Of a DNA stretch of 64,000 nt, positions 9,735-20,524 are shown in pieces; the stretch's first letter is position 1; each line of letters starts with the position of its first letter. The DNA lies in the NCBI GenBank assembly GCA_947646735.1, contig CANTFK010000766.1:248001-312000 (forward strand), given 5' to 3'. Both the position numbers and the translations under genes were made by a program. Under the pieces are notes generated by a model that saw only the letters and a list, made by a program, of their open reading frames with translations, was not told where the DNA came from and ran no database searches. Origin of the DNA: Peronospora farinosa. Its lineage: Eukaryota; Oomycota; Peronosporomycetes; Peronosporales; Peronosporaceae.

Positions 9735-10784
9735 TCAGATGCCCACTAATGACGCATCATGGCACTCGTGAAGTATCATCAGCTTGAGATTTGTGTCATG
9801 AGGGTCATCGATTCTCAAGAGATCACAAGGTGACAGTTGATGCCATAACAGGCCATCACTGTAACTAAAGCGATTTTGTTTCGCTTTGAGGTGCAACGGA
9901 AGGGTAACATTTCGCCCACTAAAATGATCCAACAGCAGGCGACAATGTTCGTCCTGACTGTAGCACTCCCTTGTATCTGAGGCCATTGAGCTCGTCACAT
10001 GGTAGGCCTTTAAGGCTGCCAATGTTGACGAATCAATTTGTGCATTCGCACGAGAAACACTATCCTGGTGTCTTGCCTCGAAGTCTGGTCTGCGCGATAA
10101 CGCGTCAGGAAAGACATTCGACTTACACGGCTTATATTCAACTTTGAAATTAAATTCAGCGAAGAATGTCAGCCATCTCGCCATTTTCGGCGAGAGGTGC
10201 GGTGAATTTATAGCGGTCCGCAGTGATGCGTGATCCGTATAAACCTCAAAAGGTTCGGTGCCCAAGAGATGCACCCGAAACTTTACAAGGGCATACTTAA
10301 TTGAAAGTAGCTCCTTGTCATGCACAGGGTAATTCAGCTATGCGGCTTTCAAAAGCCGAGACTGATACGAAATGACACGGTCAATGCCGCTGTCATCCTT
10401 TTGCATGAGCGCACTGTCGATTGCAAAATTGCTTGCATCGCAGACGACGCTAAAGGGCTTATCCGCGTCTGGCAATGCCAAGACCGTTGCCTCAACAAGA
10501 GATTGCTTCACTGAAGTGAACGCATCTTCTTGTTCCTTTGACCAAGTCCATTCTGTATCCTTTTTTAAAAGGTCAGACAATGGCTTAGTCTGCTCCGCAT
10601 AATTCTTGCTGTACTTATGCAAGTAATTAGCGAGCCCAAGGAATTGGCGCATATCCTTCACATCACGTGGGACTGGCCATTCCTTTACAGCCTTTGCCTT
10701 TTCTGGGTCTGCTCGTACACCATGTGTACCTACGATGCATCCCAGTACAGGTATCTCGGGGATCCCTATTACGCATTTTTGCAA
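9735..10784 (-). pseudogene. Gypsy-1 RT connection and RNase H
   Basis: Two consecutive ORFs in different frames (10,784-10,338 and 10,325-9,735) carry the RT thumb/connection and RNase H. Recognisable motifs are QFLGLANYLHKYSKNYAE, FSVVCDASNFAIDSALMQ, DKELLSIKYALVKFRVHLLG, YTDHASLRTA and PDALSRRPDFE. A single frame break near 10,330 separates them. Catalytic carboxylates of RNase H appear to be present, so the damage is mainly to the frame. Confidence 0.88.
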
Positions 10785-10896
10785 GTTTACGTATAATTAG
10801 GCGTCACCCAGAGTCTGCAGCAAAGCGTATGAATGATGCTTGCTCGACTTTATTGCGCTCAGAACGTCCTCCGCCCTACAAAGCACAAATACATCG

Positions 10897-11044
10897 TCAA
10901 AGTAATGGGGCGCGTAGGTACGGTGCTGACGCGTCAAAGTAATGGGGCGCGTAGGCACGGTGCTGACGCGTCAAAGTAATGGGGCGCGTAGGCACGGTGC
11001 TGACGCGTCAAAGTAATGGGGCGCGTAGGCACGGTGCTGACGCA
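10897..11044. repeat. 37-bp tandem repeat, four copies, inside RT
   Basis: A 37-bp unit beginning TCAAAGTAATGGGG on the plus strand is repeated exactly four times, with one base different in the first unit (position 19) and one at the end of the last. On the coding strand the unit encodes HRAYAPHYFD, the start of the RT catalytic YFDD motif. Three extra units add 111 bp, a multiple of three, but because 37 is not, each unit is read in a different frame and the second meets a TGA stop. Confidence 0.95.
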
Positions 11045-11447
11045 TCACGTGAGCCACCACTCGGTTGAATGTTGCTGGGGCATTTTTCAACCCTTGTGAC
11101 ATCACAAACCACTCCCACAGCATACCGCTTGGATTTCTTACTGCCGTTTTGGCTACATGTGTATCTATCATGAGAACCTGATAGTAGCCATCCTTCAGAT
11201 CCAACGCGGAATAGATAGTTGACTTTTTCATGGAGTTCAACAAGGCATCGTTCCGCGGGATCGGCGTTTGAGCCGGAATGGTGGCCGTGTTCAGCTTATT
11301 ATAAGCATGAACCACGCGCCATCCACCCGTTGCTTTACGCACACAGAAGGTCGGGCTGCAGTGAGGCGACTTGATTTCACGTAGATGTCCCACCTTAGCT
11401 CGATTGTCAAAGAACTCATCGATATAATCGACTTGTTCCTTCGGCAA
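10971..11447 (-). pseudogene. Gypsy-1 reverse transcriptase (fingers/palm)
   Basis: The ORF carries the Gypsy RT core: FCVRKATGGWRVVHAYNKLN, IPRNDALLNSMKKSTIYSAL, DLKDGYYQVLM and MSQGLKNAPATFNRVV, ending in YAPHYFD. The tandem repeat then throws the frame into a stop, splitting the YFDD motif. RT would copy element RNA into cDNA; this copy cannot as it stands. The upstream start in the ORF is not a true start, as RT is part of a polyprotein. Confidence 0.9.
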
Positions 11448-11564
11448 CGGTCATTGCCTGGTCACACAATACTTGGTGCCAGGTTCCAGGTCAATCTCGT
11501 GCCTGATGCCCCTATCGGTCGGTAGGCGGCTCGGCACTTCTGCTGGAAACACATCACGGTGTTT

Positions 11565-12670
11565 CTACAGAACATCATAGAAAGGGCTGTCATTCAAGGC
11601 ATCACAGCCTTGAGCAGAAAACCGTTTCTTCTTGTCGGTCTCCAAGATGCTCTTGTCCATTGTGGACGACGAGCAACAGTCCACCACGCTCTCTTCTGGA
11701 ACTGGTGCAACTATTGCGTGAATCGTTCCTTCCTTCAATTCGGACAGGAACAGATCCCACTTCATCTCCGATAGATTTACTATCTCCTCGGCAGATGCCA
11801 AGACAAGTTGGAGCACCTCAACTGGAAATGCCTCCGGCATCTTGTCTTCGACGGCCTCGAACAACTCGTTCGTAGGTCCGTCCTCTTGGACCAAGACTGA
11901 TCCAAGGGTCACTCGTTTCGACGTGCCCTTGATCTTCTTAATACGTCTGGTGCTCGTTGTTCGAGTCACCACGACCTTTGACCTGGAAGAAGGTATCGTT
12001 GCTACCGCAGCTAACGCACTCCTTCCATCCGCACCAGGCTCATGGCTCTGTGCCGGTTCTTGTGGCAGTCATCCCACCATCAGCTGCCACAGGCTCTCGG
12101 CTCTGTGCAGGACTATTGGACGCATGACTACCTGTCATCGCCCCATTCACTACACCAGTCTTTTCGACCTGGGTAGGAATATGTGTCACCTGGCTTTCCG
12201 CCAGTGCACTTACAACTACACCACTCCTTTCGAGCTGGGTAGTTCCTGGTGCCGATTGACATACCATCATCGCACCCTCAACTGTGATGGACATAGCATC
12301 AATCGCACAAGCTCCTCGTAGGAGCACATCTTTTCCGGTGTCCTGCGTAAAGTTAGCGACTGTGCGTGTACGCCAGTCTATCCATGGTTGGTGTTTAGCC
12401 AATTAAGGCATGCCTATGATGAGGTCATACGGGCTCTCCATACCTATCACTGTGAGCTTATCTTTACAAGAGAAGTCACTAAAGTTGAAGGCGAGTTCAA
12501 CTTGAAATCCCCTCTGATTTAACGAGCGCGCCGTTCGCTAAAAGAATGGTCGTCTCTTCTCGCTTGCCACCTTGGAAAAGCGATTCATAACTCGCCGGAC
12601 TCTTTTCCAGAGCCACGAGCTTTACAAATTCTGTGATGCACCCGAATCAACGGGAAGGGTCATCATTTGG
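11565..12670 (-). pseudogene. Gypsy-1 retropepsin and PR-RT linker
   Basis: On the minus strand a DSGAS aspartic-protease motif is readable at about 12,634-12,648, and the closing segment MAKHQPWIDWRTRTV lies at about 12,358-12,402, both typical of Gypsy retropepsin. A 135-codon ORF (11,565-11,972) fills the linker to RT and has no clear domain. Stops and shifts divide the region. The catalytic Asp codon is intact. Confidence 0.7.
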
Positions 12671-12837
12671 TCATAGCCTCGTACTCTAGCGCTATAGCCC
12701 AAAAAGGTTGAGGTCCGACCTTTCGGAACCTCAGGGACTATGCTGCCCATTTGTTTGATATCTCTGAACTTAGGGGTAGCTTCAGAGTCCGCGACAGTAG
12801 GGCATCCCGCCCCTACTGCGCTCCCACATTTCCCAAC

Positions 12838-13935
12838 TCATCTTGGGTAAGTGCTGAGCCCGTGATTCGTGCACGCTGGTTGTTCGCACCAACCCTTCGG
12901 GTAGGGAGCCTTCCTGCAGGGCGTCTTAGCACCAGCAGCTACTTTGGTATAGCAGCGAGCCATCATATGGCCTCGCTTGCGGCACTTGTAGCAGATCACA
13001 TCTGCATTGCCTAACTCCATAGGAGTGGCATCAGACTTCTTGAACGACGGCCTGTAATAGGCTGTCGCCGAGGCGCTGTTGTAGGATTGCTCCTCAACCA
13101 TGGCAATATCAACTGCCTCCTCCATCGTTTTTGGCACCTTTCTAAAATGGGCCTGACGCGGTGGGCCATGCCGTAGTCCATTCATGAACGTAGGCATCTT
13201 AATGTGTTCCGACCCACATTAATAGACGTAGACAGCGAACGCATCTCCTGCAAAAATTCTTGCAGAGATCATTTCGCCTGTCTTGCTCCAAAGAAGCGCG
13301 CCATAAGCAACACTTCGTTGTTAGGCGGCTGGTACATGGCACAAATCTTTGACTTAAAGATCGTCCATGATGGAAACGCATCGGCGTTTGCCATAAGCGT
13401 AGAGTAAGCCCACTCTGGCGCTTTACCACGCAAATATGACATGACATGCGACACCATTCTGGTGTCGTCTTCGATGAGCTATGCCATACCGCATTGCCCC
13501 ACTGCGAAAAGCCAGTGAACAATCGTATGTGAGGCCTATCAAACTTCGAAGGGTTCATCCAAATGGGCCTAGGTTGATTCGACCGGGAAGAGATCGTCTC
13601 AACAGTTCTGTTGAGCGCCTCATTCCGAGCTTGCTCACGCAAAAGCTCATCTTAAGTCTTACTGATGGACTCAACTGCTGTTTGGCTGTTTACCTCGGAC
13701 GCATTTCTACGCTGTCCGAGCACAAACGCCTCGTATTGCTCCAATTGAGCAACATGTTGCTGAGGAGGACAATTAAAAAGATTGAAAAGGGCTTGTTCAC
13801 CAAGTCCCTGCGCCATATGCTCTGCCAACTCCCTATGATGTAGAGAGAAGTAGGGAAAATCCCTTCAATAAATATTGAGGTATATCTGTAGCCACACGCA
13901 CGCTCAAAGAGACGGGTCGTGGGATGGACTACGAG
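12838..13935 (-). pseudogene. Gypsy-1 gag
   Basis: Several frames together give a gag protein. The N-terminal part (about 13,600-13,890) reads FSLHHREL and then QHVAQLEQYEAFVLGQRRNA; the capsid-like part (13,269-13,457) includes LRGKAPEWAYSTLMANAD; a CCHC zinc knuckle CYKCRKRGHMMARC lies at about 12,950-12,995. Frameshifts separate the parts. A homologous N-terminal gag piece lies on the plus strand at 37,640-38,030, inside Gypsy-2. Confidence 0.8.
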
Positions 13936-13943
13936 TGCTACCA
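13928..13943 (-). other. Primer-binding site of Gypsy-1
   Basis: Two bases inside the 5' LTR, the minus strand reads TGGTAGCACTCGTAG. It starts with TGG, the complement of the CCA end of a tRNA. Gypsy-2 has nearly the same site, so both families probably use the same tRNA primer. Confidence 0.6.
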
Positions 13944-13945
13944 AG

Positions 13946-14543
13946 TGTAGAAGGGAACCTTAAAAGAAGCTGCCACGTGCTACGCGGGCACACCTTCGAT
14001 TAGCGTGAGGAAGCGGTTAGACCGTCTTACCTCCGCGTGCGATGGTGGTGGTGTTGTTCAGCCGCTTAAAGCGCCTAACCAGCTGTTCCCGGCCGCTTAA
14101 AGCGATCCGCGAAGCGAGCTTTAAAACAAGCACCTACCTGCGTCACGGAAGCTGTTTCCAGTCTTCCTGTGCGCAGTGAGTGTGATGTAGTAAATTCAAG
14201 ACTGACTTATATTAAATATAATTTACTAAATATAAATCTAACTACTAATTGGTCAAATATAAAGAACGGATACGCGTCTCTTTAGAAGCGTATCCTTACG
14301 TGCGAGCTTAAAACATTTTTAAGCTCGCAGGAGACGTCTGTCTGAAGCTTTACCATGACGCCTAGTCCCAACTAGGCGTCATCCCCGTTGAATGTGAATC
14401 CATCCATGGATATCACATTTACGAGGGTGGTCGCATTGATGTGCCGCACCCAAGTGGCAGGCCTAAGGTACCTCGTACCCTATTAAGCCTGCCCGTTAAG
14501 TATTTGATACTTAACGGACTCGTGTAACGATTGGCCCATTACA
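13946..14543 (-). repeat. LTR2 (5' LTR of Gypsy-1)
   Basis: A 598-bp repeat beginning TGTAGAAGGG and ending CATTACA on the plus strand. It matches LTR1 closely but keeps the segment with repeated GGTGG that LTR1 lacks. The same six hairpins are present; the last (14,495-14,515) differs from LTR1 by a paired change in both arms. Confidence 0.9.
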
Positions 14544-15481
14544 AGCACTACTCGTTGCATCGCGTTCCACTTACTGTGGTCACTGCGCAATGATGGTCTG
14601 TTCCGTCGGCGTCCGCGATACCTTTAGTGTGTGCTTTTTAAAACGTCTAGACCACGATAGCGCGCATCGGCACGCGTGTGAGCGTACCGCATACGACCAC
14701 AAGCAGCAAACATCGCTCCGGTCGGTGCTGACCCAGCTTCGCTGCTCTTAATCGTGAGGTTTATTTTTGCGGGCTAACACGTCCCTGTTTGCGGTGCGTT
14801 TCTATAGCTAGCGGCAGTTCTACCAATGTTGTGGCCGGCCTGGCTTACATGTAATACCTCGTCTCGCCCAACTCTGGCCCTGTCGCACCCCGATCTCGTC
14901 TTTTTATAACTCGGTGGAAGCTTACCTTGTCCATGTCGTTCCGTCGACCTCCGTGTACACTTCATGAACGATCAAGAACGACTGCAAGCACGTCACTGCT
15001 TTGCTATCCACTTCAACGCAGTGGCACCATTTCTGGTGCAAGCCATCAGTTTCTCCGACCACGTCATCGCTTTGCCGGGGCCGCTACGGCGCAGTAATGT
15101 AGTATTAGCGTTAGACGTAGTCGCGAAAAGGCTTAGTCGTATTTTTATGCAGACTCTTTTCATTGAAATCTTTTATCTTAATGATTGTAGCACTTCTAAG
15201 TTCTTTACAACGGGTGGACTATTTTAGTCGCTGTATTAAGCTCTTAGAACTAAGTAGCTATTAGTCGAAAGTCTTCTCTGACTAACGAGCTGTAGCTCCG
15301 CTACGCGAAACTACCAGTTCCATTCATCTAATACTCTGTTAATCTCACGTGTTAATGAAGTAGTTTACTCCTACCATAAGAATAAATACAATTGTTTGAT
15401 TGCCTGAAAATGGCCTTCTACAATATTTCTTTCTACCGCTATCAAAACTCATCATCTGACAAGAATTAAAAACACGTAATA
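14544..15481. other. Inter-element sequence, no gene seen
   Basis: This stretch lies between Gypsy-1 and the Copia element. Short ORFs exist on both strands, but none resembles a known family. It may be decayed retrotransposon sequence; no repeat to other parts of the window was noticed. Confidence 0.4.
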
Positions 15482-15486
15482 GCAAA

Positions 15487-15770
15487 TGATAGGAAATGAG
15501 AACTTGAGCGAAACGTAGAGAAGAGAAGCTTAGAAGTCGAAGTAAGTCTGCACTTAAGTGAAGTCTGAACGACTTGAGCAGAAGAGAGAATATTTGGTAG
15601 TGATTCATTTATCGTAGCTTGTTCTGTCTACTACATGATCTACATGTAATTTACATATATATCATGTCAAACGTCTCCTCATCCTATGCGTCTCTTCATC
15701 ATACGCGTAATTGGATTGATTTCAGCTACCCGGTTAAGATACTCTGTATCTTAACCGGTAACCTTCAATA
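15487..15770 (-). repeat. Copia-1 3' LTR
   Basis: Plus-strand ends are TGATAGGAAATG and CTTCAATA. The unusual terminal ATA is shared by both LTRs, so the terminal pair is TG...TA rather than TG...CA; the exact TSD supports these boundaries. Confidence 0.92.
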
Positions 15771-15777
15771 CGCCTTC

Positions 15778-17860
15778 TCAATGCGAACACGCAAGTATGC
15801 CGAGCGCCGTTGTGAGCTCCTTGTGACGCGGTCCTGGTAGTCCCTTGGCTATGATGTCAGCTAGAATGATCGAAGTCTCGCAGTATTCCAGCTTGACTTC
15901 ACCCCGCTTGACTTCATCACGAATGTGGTGATACTTGATGTCAATATGCTTGGCTCGACCATAATTCACGGGATTCTTCGTCATTTTATGCAGGATTGGT
16001 TGTCTTCCACAATCATTAGCTCGCATTCGGACGTAAGTGGGAACTGCTACACGATCATCTACTTCTAAAAGTCGGAATTGGCCTATGGCTAAATCATCTT
16101 CTTGTACCATATAACTATCAAAAGTTAAAGGTTCATCTGAAAATATTAAATTATCTGAATTTGTAATATGTCCGAAAGAGTCAATTTAAAGATTGATTTT
16201 CATCAATTCCCAATAATAATTTAATCCTTAGATAAGTGTACTGAATCTTCATAACTATTTTTTCATTTAAAGAACAAATTCTTTTAGTATAATTAAACAT
16301 ATTTAATAATTAATATATATATATTTTCAAGCATAGCTCTTAAACCATTGCTTTGCTCTCGCTCTCGAAGAGCAATGATGCACCCACTTACCTTCTTAAA
16401 TGGCATGGCTCAGCGCGATGTATTTAGCCTCGCTGGTTGACAGCGACACACTTGACTGTTTTTTACTTCCCCAGCTCACAGGGGCACCCATTAATAGGAA
16501 TACGCAACCAGAAGTCGATATGCGGTCAGCATGATCGCCAGCCCAATCTGCGTCAGAGTTTTATCCACGAAAGTACAACGTGTCGCCGGGCTTGAAGCAA
16601 AGTCCAAGTGACTTCGTTCCTTGTAGGTAGCGAAGAATTCGCTTGACCGCCATCCAGTGCTCTTCTTGTGGGTTCTCCATAAAGCGCGAAACGTAACCAA
16701 CAGAAAACGCAATATCCGGTCGTGTTGCGGTCATCAAATGCATAAGAGCACCCACTGCTTCACGAAACGAAGCGTTTAATTTGGTTGTTAATCGGCTTGG
16801 AACGAGTCGAGAGCTTAGATCTGTTGGACACATCACAGCCTTACAGTCACTCATACTAAAGCGCATAAGAATGTCATCCATGTAGCGTCACTGGCACATT
16901 ATTATACTGCCGTCATCGTTGTCCACCAGCTCGATACCCAAGACAACTGCACATTTTCCGCTGTCCGCCATCTCGAAGCGTGTCTTCAAGTCATTTTTAG
17001 TACGAGTAATTTGTTCCTTTGAGCCTCCGGTAATCAGAACAGCATCCACGTACACTAGTAAAGGTACGCAATGCCCGTCAATAATGTTGATGTAGAGGCA
17101 TGGATCGAAGTCACATTTTTATAAATCCAATGGAACATACGTACTCGTCGAAAGATGCATTCCATACACGCGAAGCCTGCTTAAGTCCATATATAGCTTT
17201 CATCAACTTCAAGCAGTTGTATTCATCATCGAGTTCCATACCTTTTGGTACCGCACAGTACACCACTTCTTTCATGACACCATAGAAAAAAAGTCGTCAC
17301 AACATCAAGCTGATCTGGTGACCATCCAAGTACTTGGTCAAGCTGATCACCATGCGCAGCGTGACATACTTGACAACAGGAGAGAACATCTCTTTGTAGT
17401 CAATGCCATACTTTTGCTTGAACCCTTTTGCCACAAGGCGTGCCTTATATTTCTCGATCGATCCGTCAACTTTGCGCTTTATCTTAAATACCCACTTGGT
17501 ACCAATAGCGTGCTGATCTGTTGGCAGTTTGGCAGCTTGAAACACATCGCGAAGCTGCATCGAATTTAATTCGGCGCGGATCGCCTTACGCCAATGAACT
17601 TGATCTGGCCCACCAAAGCATATTGAAAGGTCGTCGGTTCACACAAGTCACTTCCTTCGACTGCATTAGCACTTGCTCGCCAAAAGGCAAGGGAAGTGGA
17701 GTCGCTTCCATCTTCATCCAGATCAGTTCGAGCCCTAAGTCGTCGCTTTACTCGATGCGCCTCGAAGTCATCTGGCCCACTTGCTTCCTCCAATTCAGTC
17801 TTCCGACAGGCTTGATCTTCATCGGAGGGTCGACTTTTGCGCTTTCCTGTTTGCCTAAAT
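15778..17860 (-). pseudogene. Copia-1 reverse transcriptase and RNase H
   Basis: In shifting minus-strand frames: RT entry segment GTKWVFKIKRKVDGSIEKYK with ARLVAKGFKQKYGIDY (17,400-17,520), the RT end GALMHLMTATRPDIAFSVGY and VKRILRYLQGTKSLGL (16,600-16,770), RNase H signature [16 protein letters not shown] (about 16,400-16,470), and the terminal segment [20 protein letters not shown] (about 15,880-15,960). An AT-rich stretch splits RNase H. RT would copy element RNA in virus-like particles; the copy is broken. Confidence 0.88.
16120..16345. repeat. AT-rich insert in Copia-1 RNase H
   Basis: About 220 bp of very AT-rich sequence, ending in a (TA)n run with TTTT near 16,315-16,330, interrupts the RNase H coding sequence. 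Base composition is unlike both flanks, which are balanced coding DNA. It is probably a small secondary insertion; no clean inverted repeats or target duplication could be fixed by eye. Confidence 0.5.
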
Positions 17861-17865
17861 TCAGT

Positions 17866-18913
17866 TTAACGACAATAATTACTGATATCCAGGGCATCAA
17901 AATCCAGCGTAGTGTCTTCGACGATTTTTACTGAGAGCATCGGCAAGAATCCAAAGTTCAATTTATCAAATGTGACATCGCGAGAAACCACCACTTTCCC
18001 CGCCTTGATGTCATAGATTCGATATGCCTTTGACACTTCTTCGTATCCCATGAACAGTCCTTTAAAGGCTTTAGGGTCCCACTTAAATCGTTTTTCCTTG
18101 GGGGTCAGTACATACGCACGACATCCAAAGACTCGCATGAGTTTCACGCTTGGCTGGTGTCCATTGATGATATCAAATGGGTTTTGATCTTGGCACTTCG
18201 GCGATGGTAGACGGTTCTTGATGTAAATTGCTGTCATGGCCGCTTCAGCCCAAAAGAACTTGTCTAACTTGGCATAGTGAAGCATAGTACGACCAATTGT
18301 CACGATCGTTCGGATGTCGCGTTCTGCCGTGCCGTTGATCTGGTGCGCATACGGGACCGTAACTTGCTGGTCAATTCCTTTTTTTCGTGAAACGTTGTGA
18401 GGGAAGTGGCCGCAAATTCACGAGGTCCATCTTGACGAACAAACTTGATTTCGCATTGAACTGCGTCTGAATCGCCATGATGTACTTCTTAATACACGCT
18501 TCACTGTCCGACCTGGCACGCATGAAAAACCCTTTCATGCATCCATTGCCTTCGTCAACGAGAAGCAATAGGTATTTACTACCGCCTAGTGAGTCGATTT
18601 TCATGGGGCCAAACGTATCAATGTGAAGCAGCTCGAATGAATCGAAGTGACGCTTATTGTGGTTGCTTGGAAATGGTCTTTGAACCATTTTTCCTTCTTG
18701 ACACCCATAGCAAACACTTGATTCTCTTGATGTCGTCGGCATTTTGGCATCCTTAATCATGCCATTTGCAACCATTTTGCAAAGAATGTCGACCGGTGCG
18801 TGACCCATACGCGCGTGAAGATCTTCAGTTCGCTGCCGACATGCCGCATTTGCAGACCGTTGAGAGGTTCGAAGCCAATAGAGCCCATCTACAACCTCCG
18901 CCATTGCCACCAC
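17866..18913 (-). pseudogene. Copia-1 pre-integrase and integrase
   Basis: The ORF at 18,371-18,913 carries the GAG-pre-integrase zinc segment ([13 protein letters not shown] and CYGCQEGKM) and the start of the integrase core ([31 protein letters not shown]). The ORF at 17,866-18,303 continues with the core end and C-terminal part: MTAIYIKNRLPSPKCQDQNP, VFGCRAYVLTPKEKRFKWDP and FKGLFMGYEEVSKAYRIYD. The catalytic triad is divided by the break at about 18,304-18,370. Confidence 0.88.
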
Positions 18914-18999
18914 TTGCCTGGTCTTTTTTACGTAACGTGCATCTTGGTTCTTTTAAACATGACTTAAAACTTTCCGCTCTTGTTAATTTGTGTAACTGA

Positions 19000-20103
19000 C
19001 AGCAGATTCTTGTTCATACTTGGTACGAAAAGCGCATTTTTAATCTCTAATTCACGTACGTCACCGTTAGGTAAGACCACATATTCAACGATGGTTCCGA
19101 TACCCTTTATCGCAGCCTAGCTTCCATCTGCGACTGACACTTCACCTTCATCATTCTCAGTGATATCTCTGAATTTTGCCTTGTCATGGCATATGTGGTG
19201 CGTGGCACCACTGTCAATTGCCCTTGTTCCAGGCATTCCTTTACCTGTCGATAGCCCACAATCTAGTGACACAGCAAATGCCACTCGATCATGTTCATAG
19301 TTATTGTTATAGCCCTTCCACTATACTTGGTTGGCTCCACGTCCACGAGCTTTCCCGCCGCGTCGAGCTCCTCGATTTTCTTCCTTTTGCTTAGTCCAGC
19401 ATTGCTCCACCGTGTGCCCCAGTTTTCCGCAAAAGGTACACTGGCGAGACTCATATTCGGTGCTAAAGGCTTTACTTGTTTCTGCAACTTTTACCGATGC
19501 CGTCTTCTCACCTTGCCACATGATGTGCTCATTCGTGAGCACCTTCACAACGTCTTGCGTACGCAATTCCTCACTGCTCATCTCCAGATTTAGCACTACA
19601 TTCTCGTAGCTTTTTGGGAGACTGCGCAACAAGCAGATCGCCACATCTTCGTCTTACATCTTGGCCCCGATGCTGCGAAGCTTGGCACTGATTTCATGAC
19701 TTCATTGCAGTGATGCAATACGTTGCGCCTTCCACCATCTCCAACTGAAGAGCTGGAGCTCTATATAAATTCGTCCAGCCTTCTGCGATCCGCTGTAAAG
19801 TGTCTTTAACCGGGCCCATTCTACCCACGCTTCCTCGCAATTGTCGACCACATGATGGTAGTCTGCATCCCTGTGCAGCAACATCAGGTCAAAAGCGTGT
19901 TGCTTATCCTGACGTACTCATCGGACATACGAGGGTCCGTGAAGGTTGGGGTAGTTTCCCGGTTTAGCAACGTGACACGGTGACTTGGTCAGGAACACGC
20001 CACGCATGTAGCGATTCCATGTCGCATAGTTGTCCCCATTAAACTTGTCAATGGAGACCTTGGTCGTCGATTCTTGGCCAGAGGACATGGTACTTGGGCT
20101 CAT
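19000..20103 (-). pseudogene. Copia-1 gag and protease
   Basis: Gag starts with the ATG at 20,103, which lies inside the primer-binding site. It reads [17 protein letters not shown], then [18 protein letters not shown], and a CCHC knuckle [14 protein letters not shown] (about 19,400-19,450). The protease region follows at 19,000-19,260 with a readable segment around [10 protein letters not shown] on the minus strand. Frame changes near 19,650 and 19,900 disrupt gag. Confidence 0.85.
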
Positions 20104-20107
20104 AACC
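20093..20107 (-). other. Primer-binding site of Copia-1 (half-tRNA type)
   Basis: Directly inside the 5' LTR the minus strand reads GGTTATGAGCCCAAG. Its complement GGGCTCATAACC is the anticodon arm of eukaryotic initiator tRNA-Met (CAU anticodon), not a tRNA 3' end. Drosophila copia and yeast Ty5 are known to use such an internal half-tRNA primer. The gag ATG sits within this site. Confidence 0.7.
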
Positions 20108-20384
20108 TGTTAGGAAATGAGAACTTGAGCGAAACGTAGAGAAGAGAAGCTTAGAAGTCAAAGCAAGTCTGCACTTAAGTGAAGTCTGAACGACTTGAGC
20201 AGAAGAGAGAATATTTGGTAGTGATTCATTTATCGTAGCTTATTCTGTCTACTACATGATCTACATGTAACTTACATATATATCATGTCAAACGTCTCCT
20301 CATCCTATGCGTCTCTTCGCGTAATCGGATTGATTTCAGCTACCCGGTTACGATACTCTGTATCTTAACCGGTAACCTTCAATA
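20108..20384 (-). repeat. Copia-1 5' LTR
   Basis: Plus-strand ends TGTTAGGAAATG and CTTCAATA. It lacks 7 bp present in the other LTR near the CTCTTC segment (about 20,317). Confidence 0.92.
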
Positions 20385-20524
20385 GCAAAATGTCGTAGCT
20401 TATAGATAAAGACATTTATAAATTCTTAGAAGAAGCCAATTTATTTGGTTGCTCACTAGGGTGTCCACCCCTCGATCCGACGGAAAAGTGCGCGCAAATA
20501 GATCTAATTATATAAAAAGGAGTG

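Larger units (their letters stand above)
6376..14543 (-). mobile_element. Gypsy-1: minus-strand Ty3/Gypsy retrotransposon with two LTRs
   Basis: Direct repeats at 6,376-6,933 and 13,946-14,543 flank a decayed gag-pol read on the minus strand. The order is gag with a CCHC knuckle, retropepsin, RT, RNase H, integrase, which is the Gypsy order. A primer-binding site follows the right-hand (5') LTR and a purine tract precedes the left-hand (3') LTR, confirming orientation. Between integrase and the 3' LTR lies an unusual ORF region on the opposite strand. Frameshifts, stops and a tandem duplication in RT make the copy non-autonomous. The outer flanks show no matching 5-bp target duplication, so the two LTRs may come from different insertion events. 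Confidence 0.88.
15487..20384 (-). mobile_element. Copia-1: minus-strand Ty1/Copia retrotransposon
   Basis: Two near-identical repeats (15,487-15,770 and 20,108-20,384) flank gag, protease, integrase, RT and RNase H in Copia order on the minus strand. The element is bracketed by an exact 5-bp direct repeat GCAAA (15,482-15,486 and 20,385-20,389), a clear target-site duplication. The two LTRs differ by a 7-bp indel and few substitutions, so the insertion is fairly recent. Stops, frameshifts and an AT-rich insert in RNase H show that it is now inactive. Confidence 0.93.

Noticed and set aside
10897..11044. CRISPR-like array
   Set aside because: Units are directly adjacent with no spacers, inside RT coding sequence of a eukaryotic retrotransposon.
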